Part shown: one piece after another, positions 16,913 to 25,708 of the stretch | Layout: each line of letters opens with the position of its first letter | Numbering within the stretch: position 1 is the first letter of the stretch | Assembly (NCBI RefSeq): GCF_014646215.1 | Contig: NZ_BMNA01000003.1 | Span: 372,001 to 436,000, forward strand | Reading direction: 5' to 3' | DNA length: 64,000 nucleotides | Origin: Nakamurella endophytica | Lineage (GTDB): Bacteria; Actinomycetota; Actinomycetes; Mycobacteriales; Nakamurellaceae | Program-made: the position numbers and the translations under genes | The notes under the pieces: generated by a model | The model's input: the letters and a program-made list of their open reading frames with translations, nothing else | The model's database searches: none | What the model was told of the DNA's origin: nothing

Positions 16913-17709
16913 CGCTGCACGATCCGGAGGCTGGCCGCGAGGTCGGCGGTGTACCGCGCCAGCGTCTCGGCGATGTGCCGCTGGCGGTCGCCGGAGAAGC
17001 GGGCCAGCGGGACGGAACAGCTGATGGCGTCCCGGGGAACCGCCCGCGACGGCACCGTGACCGCGATGCAGCCGAGTCCGACGCTGTTCTCCTCGTGCTC
17101 CAGGGACCATCCGCGGACCCGGGTCTCCGCGAGATCCGCGAGCAGGGTCGGCAGGTCGGTGATGGTGTGGTCGGTCGCCGGTGTCATGACGTCCGGCACC
17201 AGGCCGGCCACCTCCGCGTCGGTGCGGGCGGCCAGCAGCGCCTTGCCCAGGGCGCAGGTGTACGCCGGCAGTCGCCGGCCGATCCGGGACGACGTGCGCA
17301 GGTGGTGCGCGGACTCCTTGCTCGCCAGGTAGACGACGTCACCACGGTCCAGGCGTGCGAGATGGACGGTCTCGTCGAGCTCGTCGCGCAGCGCGGTCAG
17401 CACCGGGGCGGCCAGCTGCACGACGGGATCCTTCTCCAGGTAGGAGGTCCCGGCCAGCAACGCGCGCACGCCGATGCTGTACGAGGTGGCCGACTCGTCC
17501 GTCTGCAGCCATCCGCAGGCCGTCAGCGTCCGCAGCAGGACGTGCAGGCTCGACTTGGGATAGTTGAGCGCCCGGTGGATCTCGGCGAGGGTGACCGGAC
17601 GGTCCGCCTGCGCCAGCAGTTCCAGCAGCTCGATCGTGCGCGCCGCCGACTTGACCGAGGCGCCGGCCGGTTCCGCGGCGACCTTGAGGGTCGGTGCCGT
17701 CCTGTCCAT
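16909..17709 (-). CDS. IclR family transcriptional regulator
   Basis: The protein (about 266 residues) has an N-terminal winged helix (RTIELLELLAQADRPVTLAEIHRAL, then KSSLHVLLRTLTACGWL) and the C-terminal IclR effector domain with ALGKALLAAR. ATG 17709 is preferred because GAGAGGG lies six bases before it. It is translationally coupled to the uronate dehydrogenase gene and divergent from the catabolic operon at 17832. It probably regulates both units in response to a hexuronate or pathway intermediate. Confidence 0.9.
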   Translation of the reverse strand: MDRTAPTLKVAAEPAGASVKSAARTIELLELLAQADRPVTLAEIHRALNYPKSSLHVLLRTLTACGWLQTDESATSYSIGVRALLAGTSYLEKDPVVQLAAPVLTALRDELDETVHLARLDRGDVVYLASKESAHHLRTSSRIGRRLPAYTCALGKALLAARTDAEVAGLVPDVMTPATDHTITDLPTLLADLAETRVRGWSLEHEENSVGLGCIAVTVPSRAVPRDAISCSVPLARFSGDRQRHIAETLARYTADLAASLRIVQR

Positions 17710-17789
17710 CGCCATCCCTCTCCGCCGTGCGGCCGGCACGGGCACCGGGCTCGGACGGTTGACACCGCCGGACGACCGCCCTACCGTAG

Positions 17790-17814
17790 CGTACACATAC
17801 GTGAACGGCGTACA
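17790..17814. promoter_or_regulatory. Candidate IclR-binding region
   Basis: The intergenic region between the IclR gene and the catabolic operon carries CGTACA at 17790-17795 and again at 17809-17814, with ACGTGAACG between. The direct copies are 19 bases apart, close to two helical turns. The second copy lies just upstream of the AAGGACG ribosome site of the dehydratase gene. Confidence 0.4.
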
Positions 17815-17831
17815 TCAGTAAGGACGGTTTC

Positions 17832-18800
17832 GTGCTCTCTGGTCTGCTCTTCTTCCCCGTCACACCGTATCGACCGGATGGCGGGATCCACACGGACGTG
17901 CTCGCCGAGCACATCCGCCGCGGCGTGGCCGCCGGGGCCGGCGCGGTGTTCGTCGCGTGCGGCACGGGGGAGTTCCACGCTCTTGGTGAGCAGGAGTACC
18001 GGACCGTCCTGCGGGTCGCGGTCGAGACCGTCGGCGGGGCCGTGCCGGTGTACGCGGGCGTGGGGGGATCGGTCGCCACCGCCAAGGAACTCGCCGCGGT
18101 CGCCGGGTCCACCGGCGTCGACGGGTTGCTGCTGCTGCCGCCGTACCTGGTGCGAGGGCCCGTGTCCGGGCTGGTCTCCTACGTCCGCGACGTCACCTCG
18201 TCGTCGCCCCTGCCGGTGATCGTCTACCAGCGGGACATGGCCGTCTTCACGCCGGCGGCCGCCGCCGAGGTGGCCACCTTCCCGACCGTGGTCGGGTTCA
18301 AGGACGGCATCGGCGACCTGGTGCTGCTGGCCGACATCATCCGGGCGGTGCGCAAGGTCGACCGGACGGGACAGTTCCAGTTCTTCAACGGACTGCCGAC
18401 GGCCGAGCTCAGCCAGGTGACGTACGGCCGCATCGGGGTGGACCTGTACTCCTCGGCGGTGTTCGCGTTCGCCCCCGAGATCGCCCTGGCGTTCTACGCC
18501 GCGCTGCAGGCGGGGGACGAGTACACGATCGACGTCCTGCTGCGCGAGTTCTACGAGCCGTTCGGCCAGCTGCGGCTCCGGGTCCCGGGCCATGCGGTGG
18601 GCCTGGTCAAGGCAGGCGCGCGGATGCGGGGCCTGGACGTCGGTGGTGTCCGGCCGCCGTTGATGGATCCGGACGAGGACGACCTGCGCGCCCTCGAGGC
18701 GCTGCTGCACCGTGGGCTGCGCGCCCTGCACGAGCTCGGCTCGCCCGACCTGCCTTCGCTCGAGACCGACCTGCGGGGAGCAGTCCGCTCCGCGTCCTGA
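17832..18800 (+). CDS. kdgD: 5-dehydro-4-deoxyglucarate dehydratase (DapA/DHDPS superfamily)
   Basis: The 322-residue class I aldolase-fold enzyme carries the Schiff-base lysine K157 in GFKDGIGD and the conserved Y132 in IVYQRD. The N-terminal SGLLFFPVTPY and GTGEFHAL segments match 5-dehydro-4-deoxyglucarate dehydratases, which dehydrate and decarboxylate that acid to 2,5-dioxopentanoate. It is the first gene of an eight-gene run and lies opposite the IclR/uronate dehydrogenase pair. AAGGACG lies upstream of GTG 17832. Confidence 0.9.
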   Translation: MLSGLLFFPVTPYRPDGGIHTDVLAEHIRRGVAAGAGAVFVACGTGEFHALGEQEYRTVLRVAVETVGGAVPVYAGVGGSVATAKELAAVAGSTGVDGLLLLPPYLVRGPVSGLVSYVRDVTSSSPLPVIVYQRDMAVFTPAAAAEVATFPTVVGFKDGIGDLVLLADIIRAVRKVDRTGQFQFFNGLPTAELSQVTYGRIGVDLYSSAVFAFAPEIALAFYAALQAGDEYTIDVLLREFYEPFGQLRLRVPGHAVGLVKAGARMRGLDVGGVRPPLMDPDEDDLRALEALLHRGLRALHELGSPDLPSLETDLRGAVRSAS

Positions 18801-18829
18801 TCCGCCGTCGCCATCATCAAAGGTGATCG

Positions 18830-19762
18830 ATGACCCTCACAGCTCCAGTACCCGCACCCGTCCGGCCGGCGCCAACGCGCCGGCCGCGCCGCCGCGGCTG
18901 GTCGCCGTACCTGTTGATCGCGCCGACCGTGGTGCTGATCGCGGCGTTCCTGCTGTATCCGATCGGCAGCGTCTTCTACTACAGCCTGCAGAACTACAAC
19001 GTCACCCAGCCCTACGACGACGGTTTCGCGGGCCTGGCGAACTTCCGGCACATGTTCACCGCGGACCCGCTGTTCTGGCAGAGCCTGCGGACGACCGTGA
19101 TCTGGGTCGTGGCGCAGGTCGTGCTGCAGCTGCTCCTCGGCCTGCTGCTGGCGTTGATCGTCAACGAGCGCTTCAAGGCTCGCGGGTTCGTCCGTGCCCT
19201 GGTGTTCTCCCCCTGGGCCGTCTCCGGAGTGCTCGCCACCGGTATCTGGGTGCTGCTGTACAACCCGACGACCGGCGCCGCGCACGCACTGTCGTTGATG
19301 GGGATCGGGTCCGGCGACACTGCGGTGCTGTCCCAACCGACGTCGGCATTCATCGCGGTGATCGTGGCGGAGTTGTGGCGCGGCGTGCCCTTCTTCGCCA
19401 TCCTGATCCTGGCGGACCTGCAGTCCGTCCCCGCCGACCTGTACGAGGCGGCGAACACGGACGGTGCCGGCCGCTGGCAGCGGTTCCGCTACGTCACCCT
19501 GCCGCACCTGCGTGGTGCGATCGTGCTGACCTGCCTGCTGCGCGCGGTGTGGGAGTTCAACAACGTCGACCTCATCTACACCATGACCGGCGGGGGTCCG
19601 GCCAACGAGACGACGACGCTGCCCCTCTACGTCGCCCGGCAGGCACTGACGGATTTCAACTTCGGGTACGGATCGGCACTCACGGTGGTGTCCTTCCTCA
19701 TCCTCCTGGTCTTCTCGGTCGTCTTCCTCCGGGTCACCAAGTACAACGCGGGAAGGGACTGA
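18830..19762 (+). CDS. Sugar ABC transporter permease, MalF/UgpA type
   Basis: This 310-residue inner-membrane protein has six predicted helices and the permease EAA loop (YEAANTDGAGRWQRFRYVTLP). It begins 29 bases after the dehydratase gene and is followed one base after its stop by the second permease. With the binding protein at 20753 it forms a CUT1-type importer. The operon location suggests a hexuronate or uronate-containing oligosaccharide as substrate. Confidence 0.9.
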   Translation: MTLTAPVPAPVRPAPTRRPRRRGWSPYLLIAPTVVLIAAFLLYPIGSVFYYSLQNYNVTQPYDDGFAGLANFRHMFTADPLFWQSLRTTVIWVVAQVVLQLLLGLLLALIVNERFKARGFVRALVFSPWAVSGVLATGIWVLLYNPTTGAAHALSLMGIGSGDTAVLSQPTSAFIAVIVAELWRGVPFFAILILADLQSVPADLYEAANTDGAGRWQRFRYVTLPHLRGAIVLTCLLRAVWEFNNVDLIYTMTGGGPANETTTLPLYVARQALTDFNFGYGSALTVVSFLILLVFSVVFLRVTKYNAGRD

Positions 19763-19763
19763 C

Positions 19764-20660
19764 ATGACCTCGCTCCCACTGACCCGATCCGGGGTCCAGG
19801 CGCAGCGCTCCGCGGGTGGTCGGGTGCCGGTGCGCGCGAATCCCTGGCCGGGCCGGCTGTCCCGCGTGGCCCGCCTGTACGGACCGCTTGCGCTGTACGG
19901 GCTGTTCACCCTCATCCCGTTCTACTGGATGCTGGTGTTCGCCTTCCGGCCGGCCGGGTCGGACCGTCCGGTGCCGTGGCCGCTGTCGTTCGCCAACTTT
20001 GACACCGTCTGGAACGGCGTCGGTTTCTCGACGTTCTTCCTGAACAGCGTGCTGGTGGCGGTGTCGGTCATGATCGCCACCACGTTCGTCGCAGTTGCCG
20101 CCGGCTACGCCCTGGCCAGGTTCCGGTTCCGCGGCAAGGGCGTGTTCGTCCTGGTGCTGCTGTGCACGCAGTTCGTGCCGGGCGCGATGCTGCTGATCCC
20201 GCTGTTCGTGATCTTCAAGCAGATCGCCCTGATCAACAACCTGGGCAGCCTGATCGTCATCGACACGGTGTTCCAGATCCCGCTCGCCGCGATGCTGATG
20301 AGCACCTTCATCCGCGGCATCCCGTTCGAGCTGGAGGAAGCGGCCATGCTCGACGGCTGCTCGCGGTTGCAGGCGTTCCGGGCGACGATCCTGCCGCTGA
20401 TGCAGCCGGCACTGGTGGCCGTCGGGTCGTTCGCCTTCATCGGCGCCTGGAACAACTTCCTCTTCGCGCTGATGTTCATCAGCCGGCAGGACCGGTTCAC
20501 CATCCCCGTCGGGCTCAGCTACACGCTCGGCCAGTACAACATCGACTTCGGCGCCCTGGCCGCCGGTGGGGTGGTCGCCGCCGTCCCCGTGGTGGCCGTC
20601 TTCGCCGTCGTGCAGCGGTACCTCGTCCAGGGTCTGAGTGCGGGCGCCGTCAAGGGCTGA
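19764..20660 (+). CDS. Sugar ABC transporter permease, MalG/UgpE type
   Basis: The 298-residue protein has six predicted helices and the EAA loop EEAAMLDGCSRLQAFRATIL. It pairs with the preceding permease, from which it is separated by one base. No ATPase gene is present in the operon, so a shared housekeeping ATPase such as MsiK (as known for Streptomyces CUT1 systems) is likely used. Confidence 0.9.
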   Translation: MTSLPLTRSGVQAQRSAGGRVPVRANPWPGRLSRVARLYGPLALYGLFTLIPFYWMLVFAFRPAGSDRPVPWPLSFANFDTVWNGVGFSTFFLNSVLVAVSVMIATTFVAVAAGYALARFRFRGKGVFVLVLLCTQFVPGAMLLIPLFVIFKQIALINNLGSLIVIDTVFQIPLAAMLMSTFIRGIPFELEEAAMLDGCSRLQAFRATILPLMQPALVAVGSFAFIGAWNNFLFALMFISRQDRFTIPVGLSYTLGQYNIDFGALAAGGVVAAVPVVAVFAVVQRYLVQGLSAGAVKG

Positions 20661-20752
20661 GCCCGGCCGACGTTGCAGCACCACCACCGTCACCCGTCCG
20701 GACACCATTCCGGCGTCCGCCCGAACCACCGACGTTCTCACCGAGGAGAGCC

Positions 20753-22084
20753 ATGCCCCGATCCCTCCGATCCACCGCCACGCGCGTCGTGTCCGCGGCA
20801 CTGGTGGCCGCCACCGCACTGACGCTGTCCGGCTGCGGTGGGTCGTCGTCCGGCAGCAGCAGCAACGGGGTCACCACGATCTCGTTCTGGGACAACAACG
20901 GCGGTCCGACCCGGACGCCGTACTACCAGGAGCTGATCAAGCGGTTCGAGGCCGCCAACCCGTCCATCAAGGTCGACTACCTGGGCCTGCCCGCGGACTC
21001 GGTGCAGCAGAAGTACGACACGGCCATCGCCGGGGGTGGCACGCCGGACATCGGCGGGGTGCAGCAGTCCTACGTGGCCGGGCTCATCGCCCGCAACGCC
21101 CTCGAGCCGATCGACGACGTGGCGGACTCCGCCACGCTCAAGGGGAACATCGACCCCAAGGTCCTCGACACGATCCGGTCGACCGCGTCCGACAAGAAGC
21201 TCTACATGCTGCCGGTCTCGGTGAACCTCGACATCCTCTGGTACCGGTCCGACGAGTTCGCCGCCAAGAAGCTCACCCCGCCGAACACCTGGGACGACTT
21301 CTTCACCGCCGCACAGGCACTCACCGACCCGGCCGCGAACACCTTCGGGTTCAGCATCCGCGGAGGAGCCGGCGGCACCCAGGCGCTGCTGAGCATCATG
21401 TACGCCTACTCGGGCGTGCAGACGTCCTTCGATTCCTCCGGCAAGTCGACGATCAACGACCCGAAGAACGTCGAGGCCATCGAGAAGATCGCCGCGCTCT
21501 ACGGCAAGGAGACCTCCAAGGCCGACGTCACCAACGGCTACAAGGAGATGTCCGCCGAGTTCGACGGTGGCACGGCAGCCATGATGGTGCACAACCTCGG
21601 GTCCTACGCCGACCACCAGAAGAACCTGGGCGCCGGCAAGTTCGCCGCCGAGGCCATGCCCGCCGCGCCGGACGGCACCCGGACCCTGGTCGCGAACGCG
21701 CCCGACGGGTTCGCCGTGTTCCAGGCCAGCCAGCACAAGGCCGAGGCCAAGAAGTTCCTCGAGTTCATGCTGTCCAAGGACAGCAACAGTTACTGGAACC
21801 AGAACGTCGGCCAGCTGCCGAGCAACCTTCAGGCGCAGAAGGACGCCTGGGTGCAGGCCAACCCCGCGCTCAAGGTCGGCCAGACCACGCTGGCCGCGAG
21901 CACGACGCACATCGTCGACGTCCCGCGGTACCTGCCGCAGTACGGCTCCATCGTGGAGTCGCAGATGGGTCCGAAGTGGCAGCAGGTGCTGCTCGGCAAG
22001 CTGTCCGCCAAGGACTTCGCCGACCAGTGGGCCGATCTGACCACCAAGGCGCAGGCCGACTGGGTCGCCAAGCACCCCGGGTGA
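20753..22084 (+). CDS. Sugar ABC transporter substrate-binding lipoprotein
   Basis: The 443-residue extracellular lipoprotein has a signal peptide ending at the lipobox LTLSGC (C28), a short Ser/Gly linker, then the family 1 solute-binding fold starting TISFWDNNGG. Features such as DNLGSYAD-like and APDGFAVFQAS segments fit the MalE/UgpB group. GAGGAGAG precedes ATG 20753. Its stop overlaps the next start by four bases (GTGA). Confidence 0.9.
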   Translation: MPRSLRSTATRVVSAALVAATALTLSGCGGSSSGSSSNGVTTISFWDNNGGPTRTPYYQELIKRFEAANPSIKVDYLGLPADSVQQKYDTAIAGGGTPDIGGVQQSYVAGLIARNALEPIDDVADSATLKGNIDPKVLDTIRSTASDKKLYMLPVSVNLDILWYRSDEFAAKKLTPPNTWDDFFTAAQALTDPAANTFGFSIRGGAGGTQALLSIMYAYSGVQTSFDSSGKSTINDPKNVEAIEKIAALYGKETSKADVTNGYKEMSAEFDGGTAAMMVHNLGSYADHQKNLGAGKFAAEAMPAAPDGTRTLVANAPDGFAVFQASQHKAEAKKFLEFMLSKDSNSYWNQNVGQLPSNLQAQKDAWVQANPALKVGQTTLAASTTHIVDVPRYLPQYGSIVESQMGPKWQQVLLGKLSAKDFADQWADLTTKAQADWVAKHPG

Positions 22085-23343
22085 CCGTGCACCCCGACGT
22101 CCCGAGTGACCCCGGCCGGTCGGCAGCCGACCGGCCGGGGTCACCGGACCCTGCCCGGGGAGCCGGCGTCATCGACCTGCTCGGGTACGCCTACCCGTGG
22201 GACCTGGAGCCCGGCGGTGGCGCGTCCCCGCTGGTCGACTGGTTCGGGCTGCACCGGGTCGCGGTGGCCGCCGCCTACCACTCGGTGCGCGCCGCGACTC
22301 CGCGCCACCAGCGGCGCCGGTTCGTCGAGGCGCCGCACTCGGCGGTGTACTTCGGGCTGCGTCCCGAGGTCTGGCGGGGGCGTCGACTGGTTCCGTCCCC
22401 CGCGGAGTGGATGGCGGCCGACGCCTTCTCGACCGCGTGCCGCGCGGTCAGGGCGGGCGGCGCCCGCCCGCTCGCCTGGGTGGTGCTCACCCACAACAGC
22501 CGGCTCGGCGCCGCGCATCCGGACCTCACCGTCCGGAACGCGTTCGGCGACCGTTACCGGCACGCCCTCTGCCCCGCTCGACCCGAGGTCGTCGAGTACG
22601 CCGCCACCCTCGCATCGGAGGCGGTGCTGGCCGGACCCGCGGACGGCGTCGTCCTGGAGGCGGCGGCTGCGCTCGGCGTCCAGCATGGAGCGGCGCACGA
22701 CAAGATGGGACTCGCGCCGTCGCGCACCGACCAGCTGTCGGTGTGCTTCTGCCCGGCCTGCGACACCGCCTACCGGACAGCCGGACTCGAGCCGGACGAG
22801 CTGGCCGGCAGCATCGCTCGCGCGGTCCGGGACGACGTGGACGCCGCCCTGGAAGAGCTGTGGGGAACCGACGCGGCCGCGGCGGTCCTCGACGCCCGCC
22901 AGGACGCGGCCCGCAGGCTGATCGCCGCGGTGGTCGACGCGGTCCGCGACGTGCGCCCCGACGCGGAGACCGTCGCGCACACCAGCAGCCGGACGGCCGA
23001 CTGGTCGGCGAGCGGCCTGACGCCGGCAGCGGCCGATGCCACGGACCGCACCGCGTGCTGGCTCCGCGACGGCAGCACTCCCGGCACGGCCGAGGAGACC
23101 TCGACCGCTCGGGCCTGGATCGTCGAGCACACGCACGCCGCCTGGCGGGATCCCGCGACCGCCGACCGGCTGGTCGCCGACGTGGCGGCGTCCGGGGTGC
23201 GCGAGCTGCAGCTGTACCACCTCGGCCTGCTCCGCCGGGACACCGTGGACACGGTCACGCACGCGATCCGGGCCGCCCGGCGGACCGGATCGGTGGCTCC
23301 ACCTCCGGTGGTACCGACCGACGACCGTGCCGTCCCCGCATGA
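22081..23343 (+). CDS. Conserved protein of unknown family in the hexuronate operon
   Basis: This 420-residue protein has no signal peptide or membrane helix. It starts, after a disordered Pro/Asp-rich segment, with LLGYAYPWDLEPGG and AVAAAYHSVRAATPRH, and contains VLEAAAALG followed by a cysteine cluster CFCPAC. The alternating hydrophobic segments look like a TIM barrel related to uncharacterised glycoside-hydrolase-like or sugar-active proteins of actinobacteria. Its GTG overlaps the binding-protein stop by four bases, so it is translationally coupled to the importer. A role in processing the imported uronate or oligosaccharide is an inference from position. Confidence 0.75.
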   Translation: MTVHPDVPSDPGRSAADRPGSPDPARGAGVIDLLGYAYPWDLEPGGGASPLVDWFGLHRVAVAAAYHSVRAATPRHQRRRFVEAPHSAVYFGLRPEVWRGRRLVPSPAEWMAADAFSTACRAVRAGGARPLAWVVLTHNSRLGAAHPDLTVRNAFGDRYRHALCPARPEVVEYAATLASEAVLAGPADGVVLEAAAALGVQHGAAHDKMGLAPSRTDQLSVCFCPACDTAYRTAGLEPDELAGSIARAVRDDVDAALEELWGTDAAAAVLDARQDAARRLIAAVVDAVRDVRPDAETVAHTSSRTADWSASGLTPAAADATDRTACWLRDGSTPGTAEETSTARAWIVEHTHAAWRDPATADRLVADVAASGVRELQLYHLGLLRRDTVDTVTHAIRAARRTGSVAPPPVVPTDDRAVPA

Positions 23344-23381
23344 GCAGTACCGGCACGCGATGCCGTGGCCGGTCGCCGGCG

Positions 23382-23450
23382 AGCGACACAGCGACACAGG
23401 ACTGCAGCGACCAGGACTGCAGCGACACAGCGATGCAGTCACACAGCGAC
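23382..23450 (+). repeat. Degenerate short tandem repeats upstream of the enolase-family gene
   Basis: Imperfect copies of GACTGCAGCGACCAG and AGCGACACAG lie between the unknown ORF and the enolase-superfamily gene. The pieces are uneven and too short for CRISPR repeats. They probably arose by slippage in the operon spacer. Confidence 0.7.
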
Positions 23451-23469
23451 GACGAGGAGAGATGACACC

Positions 23470-24633
23470 GTGCAGGCACAGATAGCCACCGTGACCGTCC
23501 GCGTGTTCGAGACCCTGGCCTGGACGATGGTCGACAGCGACGGCCACGCGCATCCCGGGCCGGAGCGCACGACGGCGCAGGCGCTGGTCGAGATCACCGA
23601 CACGGACGGCTGTACCGGCTACTGCCTGGCCCAGCCGGCGGACGCGGTGCGACAGGAGCTGATCGACCACTACGTGCGACCGATCCTGGTCGGCAGGGAC
23701 GCCTTCGACCGGGAGTGGCTGTGGCAGCGGCTCGCCCGGGAGCAGCGAGGCAGCATGGGCGCGTTGCTCGACCGCACGCTCAGCGCGGTCGAGCAGGCCC
23801 TGTGGGACCTGGCCGGCCGCAAGCTCGATGTCCCGGTCTGGAAGCTGCTCGGCGGCGCCCGCTCGGCCGTCCCGGCGTACGGCAGCACGATGTGCGGCGA
23901 CGAGATCGAGGGCGGCCTGCGCACTCCCGAGGACTACGGCACCTTCGCGGTGCAGCTCCTCGAGCAGGGGTACCGGGCGATCAAGCTGCACACCTGGATG
24001 CCGCCGGTGTCCTTCGCGCCCGACCCCAGGATGGACGCCAAGGCCTGCGCCGCCGTCCGGGACGCGGTCGGACCGGACGTCCCGCTGATGCTCGACGCGA
24101 ACCACTGGTACACCCGCATGGAGGCGCTGTACCTCGGGAAGGCGCTGCAGGAACTCGACTTCACCTGGTACGAGGAGCCGATGGACGAGGCGTCCATGCA
24201 GTCCTACCGATGGCTGGCCGACCAGCTCGACATCCCGGTCATCGGCCCGGAGACCGCGTTCGGAAAGTACGCGGTCCGCGCCGAGTGGATCATGGCCGGT
24301 GCCTGCGACATCGTCCGGGCCGGCGTGAACACCGGCGCCGGCATCACCCCGACGATGAAATCCATCCATGTCGCCGAGGCGTTCGGCATGGAGTGCGAGA
24401 TCCACGGTGGTGGGTCGGGCAACCTCGCGCTGCTCGGCGCCATGGCCAACGGGCGCTGGTACGAGCGCGGTCTGCTGCACCCGCACTTCGACTACGACCG
24501 CGTGCCGCCGCACCTGCACTCCATCGTCGACCCGCTCGACGCCGACGGCTGCGTGGCGATGACGGACCGGCCCGGGCTGGGCGACGACTACGACTTCGAC
24601 CACATCGCGGCCCACACCGTGGCGACGTGGTGA
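23470..24633 (+). CDS. Enolase-superfamily (mandelate racemase type) sugar-acid enzyme; candidate aldarolactone cycloisomerase
   Basis: The 387-residue protein has the MR/MLE layout. K172-x-H174 lies on strand 2, D209 with N211, E235 and E261 are the expected Mg2+ ligands or partners, and H312 sits in EIHGGGSG. Such enzymes abstract a proton next to a carboxylate to dehydrate or isomerise sugar acids. In the oxidative hexuronate pathway a member of this family (galactarolactone cycloisomerase) converts the lactone made by uronate dehydrogenase into the substrate of the dehydratase. That role fits the operon, but sugar-acid dehydratase activity is equally possible. Confidence 0.85.
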   Translation: MQAQIATVTVRVFETLAWTMVDSDGHAHPGPERTTAQALVEITDTDGCTGYCLAQPADAVRQELIDHYVRPILVGRDAFDREWLWQRLAREQRGSMGALLDRTLSAVEQALWDLAGRKLDVPVWKLLGGARSAVPAYGSTMCGDEIEGGLRTPEDYGTFAVQLLEQGYRAIKLHTWMPPVSFAPDPRMDAKACAAVRDAVGPDVPLMLDANHWYTRMEALYLGKALQELDFTWYEEPMDEASMQSYRWLADQLDIPVIGPETAFGKYAVRAEWIMAGACDIVRAGVNTGAGITPTMKSIHVAEAFGMECEIHGGGSGNLALLGAMANGRWYERGLLHPHFDYDRVPPHLHSIVDPLDADGCVAMTDRPGLGDDYDFDHIAAHTVATW

Positions 24634-24688
24634 CGGCCGCCCGGCGCGGTGGCGCGCAGCTCGGCACCGACCCCGGTGCGGCGCCCCG

Positions 24689-25633
24689 GTGATCCGCCTC
24701 GGCACCTCGGACCTCGAGGTCTCTCCGCTGTGCCTGGGCGGGACCGTCCTGGGTTGGACCGCGGACGAGCAGCGGTCGACGGCTGTGCTGGACGCCTACA
24801 CCGAGGCGGGCGGCAACTTCCTCGACACCGCCGACATGTACTCGTCCTGGGTGCCCGGCCACTCCGGCGGCGAATCCGAGGAGACGATCGGCCGCTGGAT
24901 GCAGCTGCGGGGCAACCGTGACGGCCTCGTCGTGGCCACCAAGGTCGGAAAGATGCCGGGGCTGCAGGGGACGTCGTCGTCGGTCACGGCGCGGGCGGTC
25001 GAGGATTCGTTGCGCCGCCTGCGGACCGACCGCATCGACCTGTACTACGTCCACTTCGACGACACCGCGGTGCCCGTGGAGGAGACCCTGTCGGGCCTGG
25101 ACACGCTGGTGCGGCAGGGCAAGGTGCGGTACGTCGGCGCGTCCAACTTCACGGCGGACCGGTTGGCCGAGTCGCTGGCGGCGAGCGACCGGAACGGCTG
25201 GGTGCGGTACGTGGCCGTGCAGCAGGAGTACAACCTGCTGCACCGCACCGAGTTCGAGTCGGGCATGGCCTCCGTCCTGGCCGAGCACGGGTTGTCGAAC
25301 GTGCCGCACACCGCGCTGGCGAAGGGCTTCCTCACCGGCAAGTACCGGCCGGGCCTGACGGTGGACAGCCATCGCGCGGCGGACAACGAGAGCCGTCTCG
25401 ACGCACGCGGTCTGGCGGTGCTGGCCGCCCTGGACCGGATCGCCGACGCGCACCGGACCACCGTGGCCGCCGTCGCACTGGCCTGGCTCGCCGCGCAGCC
25501 CAGCACGGCGAGTCCGATCGCCAGCGCGCGGCGGGTCGAGCAACTCGCCGACCTGCTGCCGGTGGCGGAGCTCCGCCTGACCGGGACGGAACTCGAGTCG
25601 CTGTCCGCGGCCGGGTCCGTCCCGGCCCGCTGA
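24689..25633 (+). CDS. Aldo/keto reductase in the hexuronate operon
   Basis: The 314-residue AKR has the catalytic residues D46 and Y51 (LDTADMY), K85 (ATK) and H122 (YVH). It is a predicted NAD(P)-dependent oxidoreductase acting on a sugar or uronate. GTG 24689 has only a weak ribosome site, and the gene starts 55 bases after the enolase-family gene. It is different in sequence and context from the AKR at 3947. An alternative entry route for uronates or reduction of an aldehyde by-product is possible. Confidence 0.87.
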   Translation: MIRLGTSDLEVSPLCLGGTVLGWTADEQRSTAVLDAYTEAGGNFLDTADMYSSWVPGHSGGESEETIGRWMQLRGNRDGLVVATKVGKMPGLQGTSSSVTARAVEDSLRRLRTDRIDLYYVHFDDTAVPVEETLSGLDTLVRQGKVRYVGASNFTADRLAESLAASDRNGWVRYVAVQQEYNLLHRTEFESGMASVLAEHGLSNVPHTALAKGFLTGKYRPGLTVDSHRAADNESRLDARGLAVLAALDRIADAHRTTVAAVALAWLAAQPSTASPIASARRVEQLADLLPVAELRLTGTELESLSAAGSVPAR

Positions 25634-25708
25634 CGGGATGGGCGCCACGCCGCCGGCGCCCACCCGTCAGGACCGACCCACCAGTACCGAACGAGAAGGA
25701 GCCAGGCC

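Noticed and set aside
23382-23450. Short repeats that could suggest a small CRISPR array
   Set aside because: The repeat pieces are 10-15 bases, uneven and contiguous, with no unique spacers and no cas genes.
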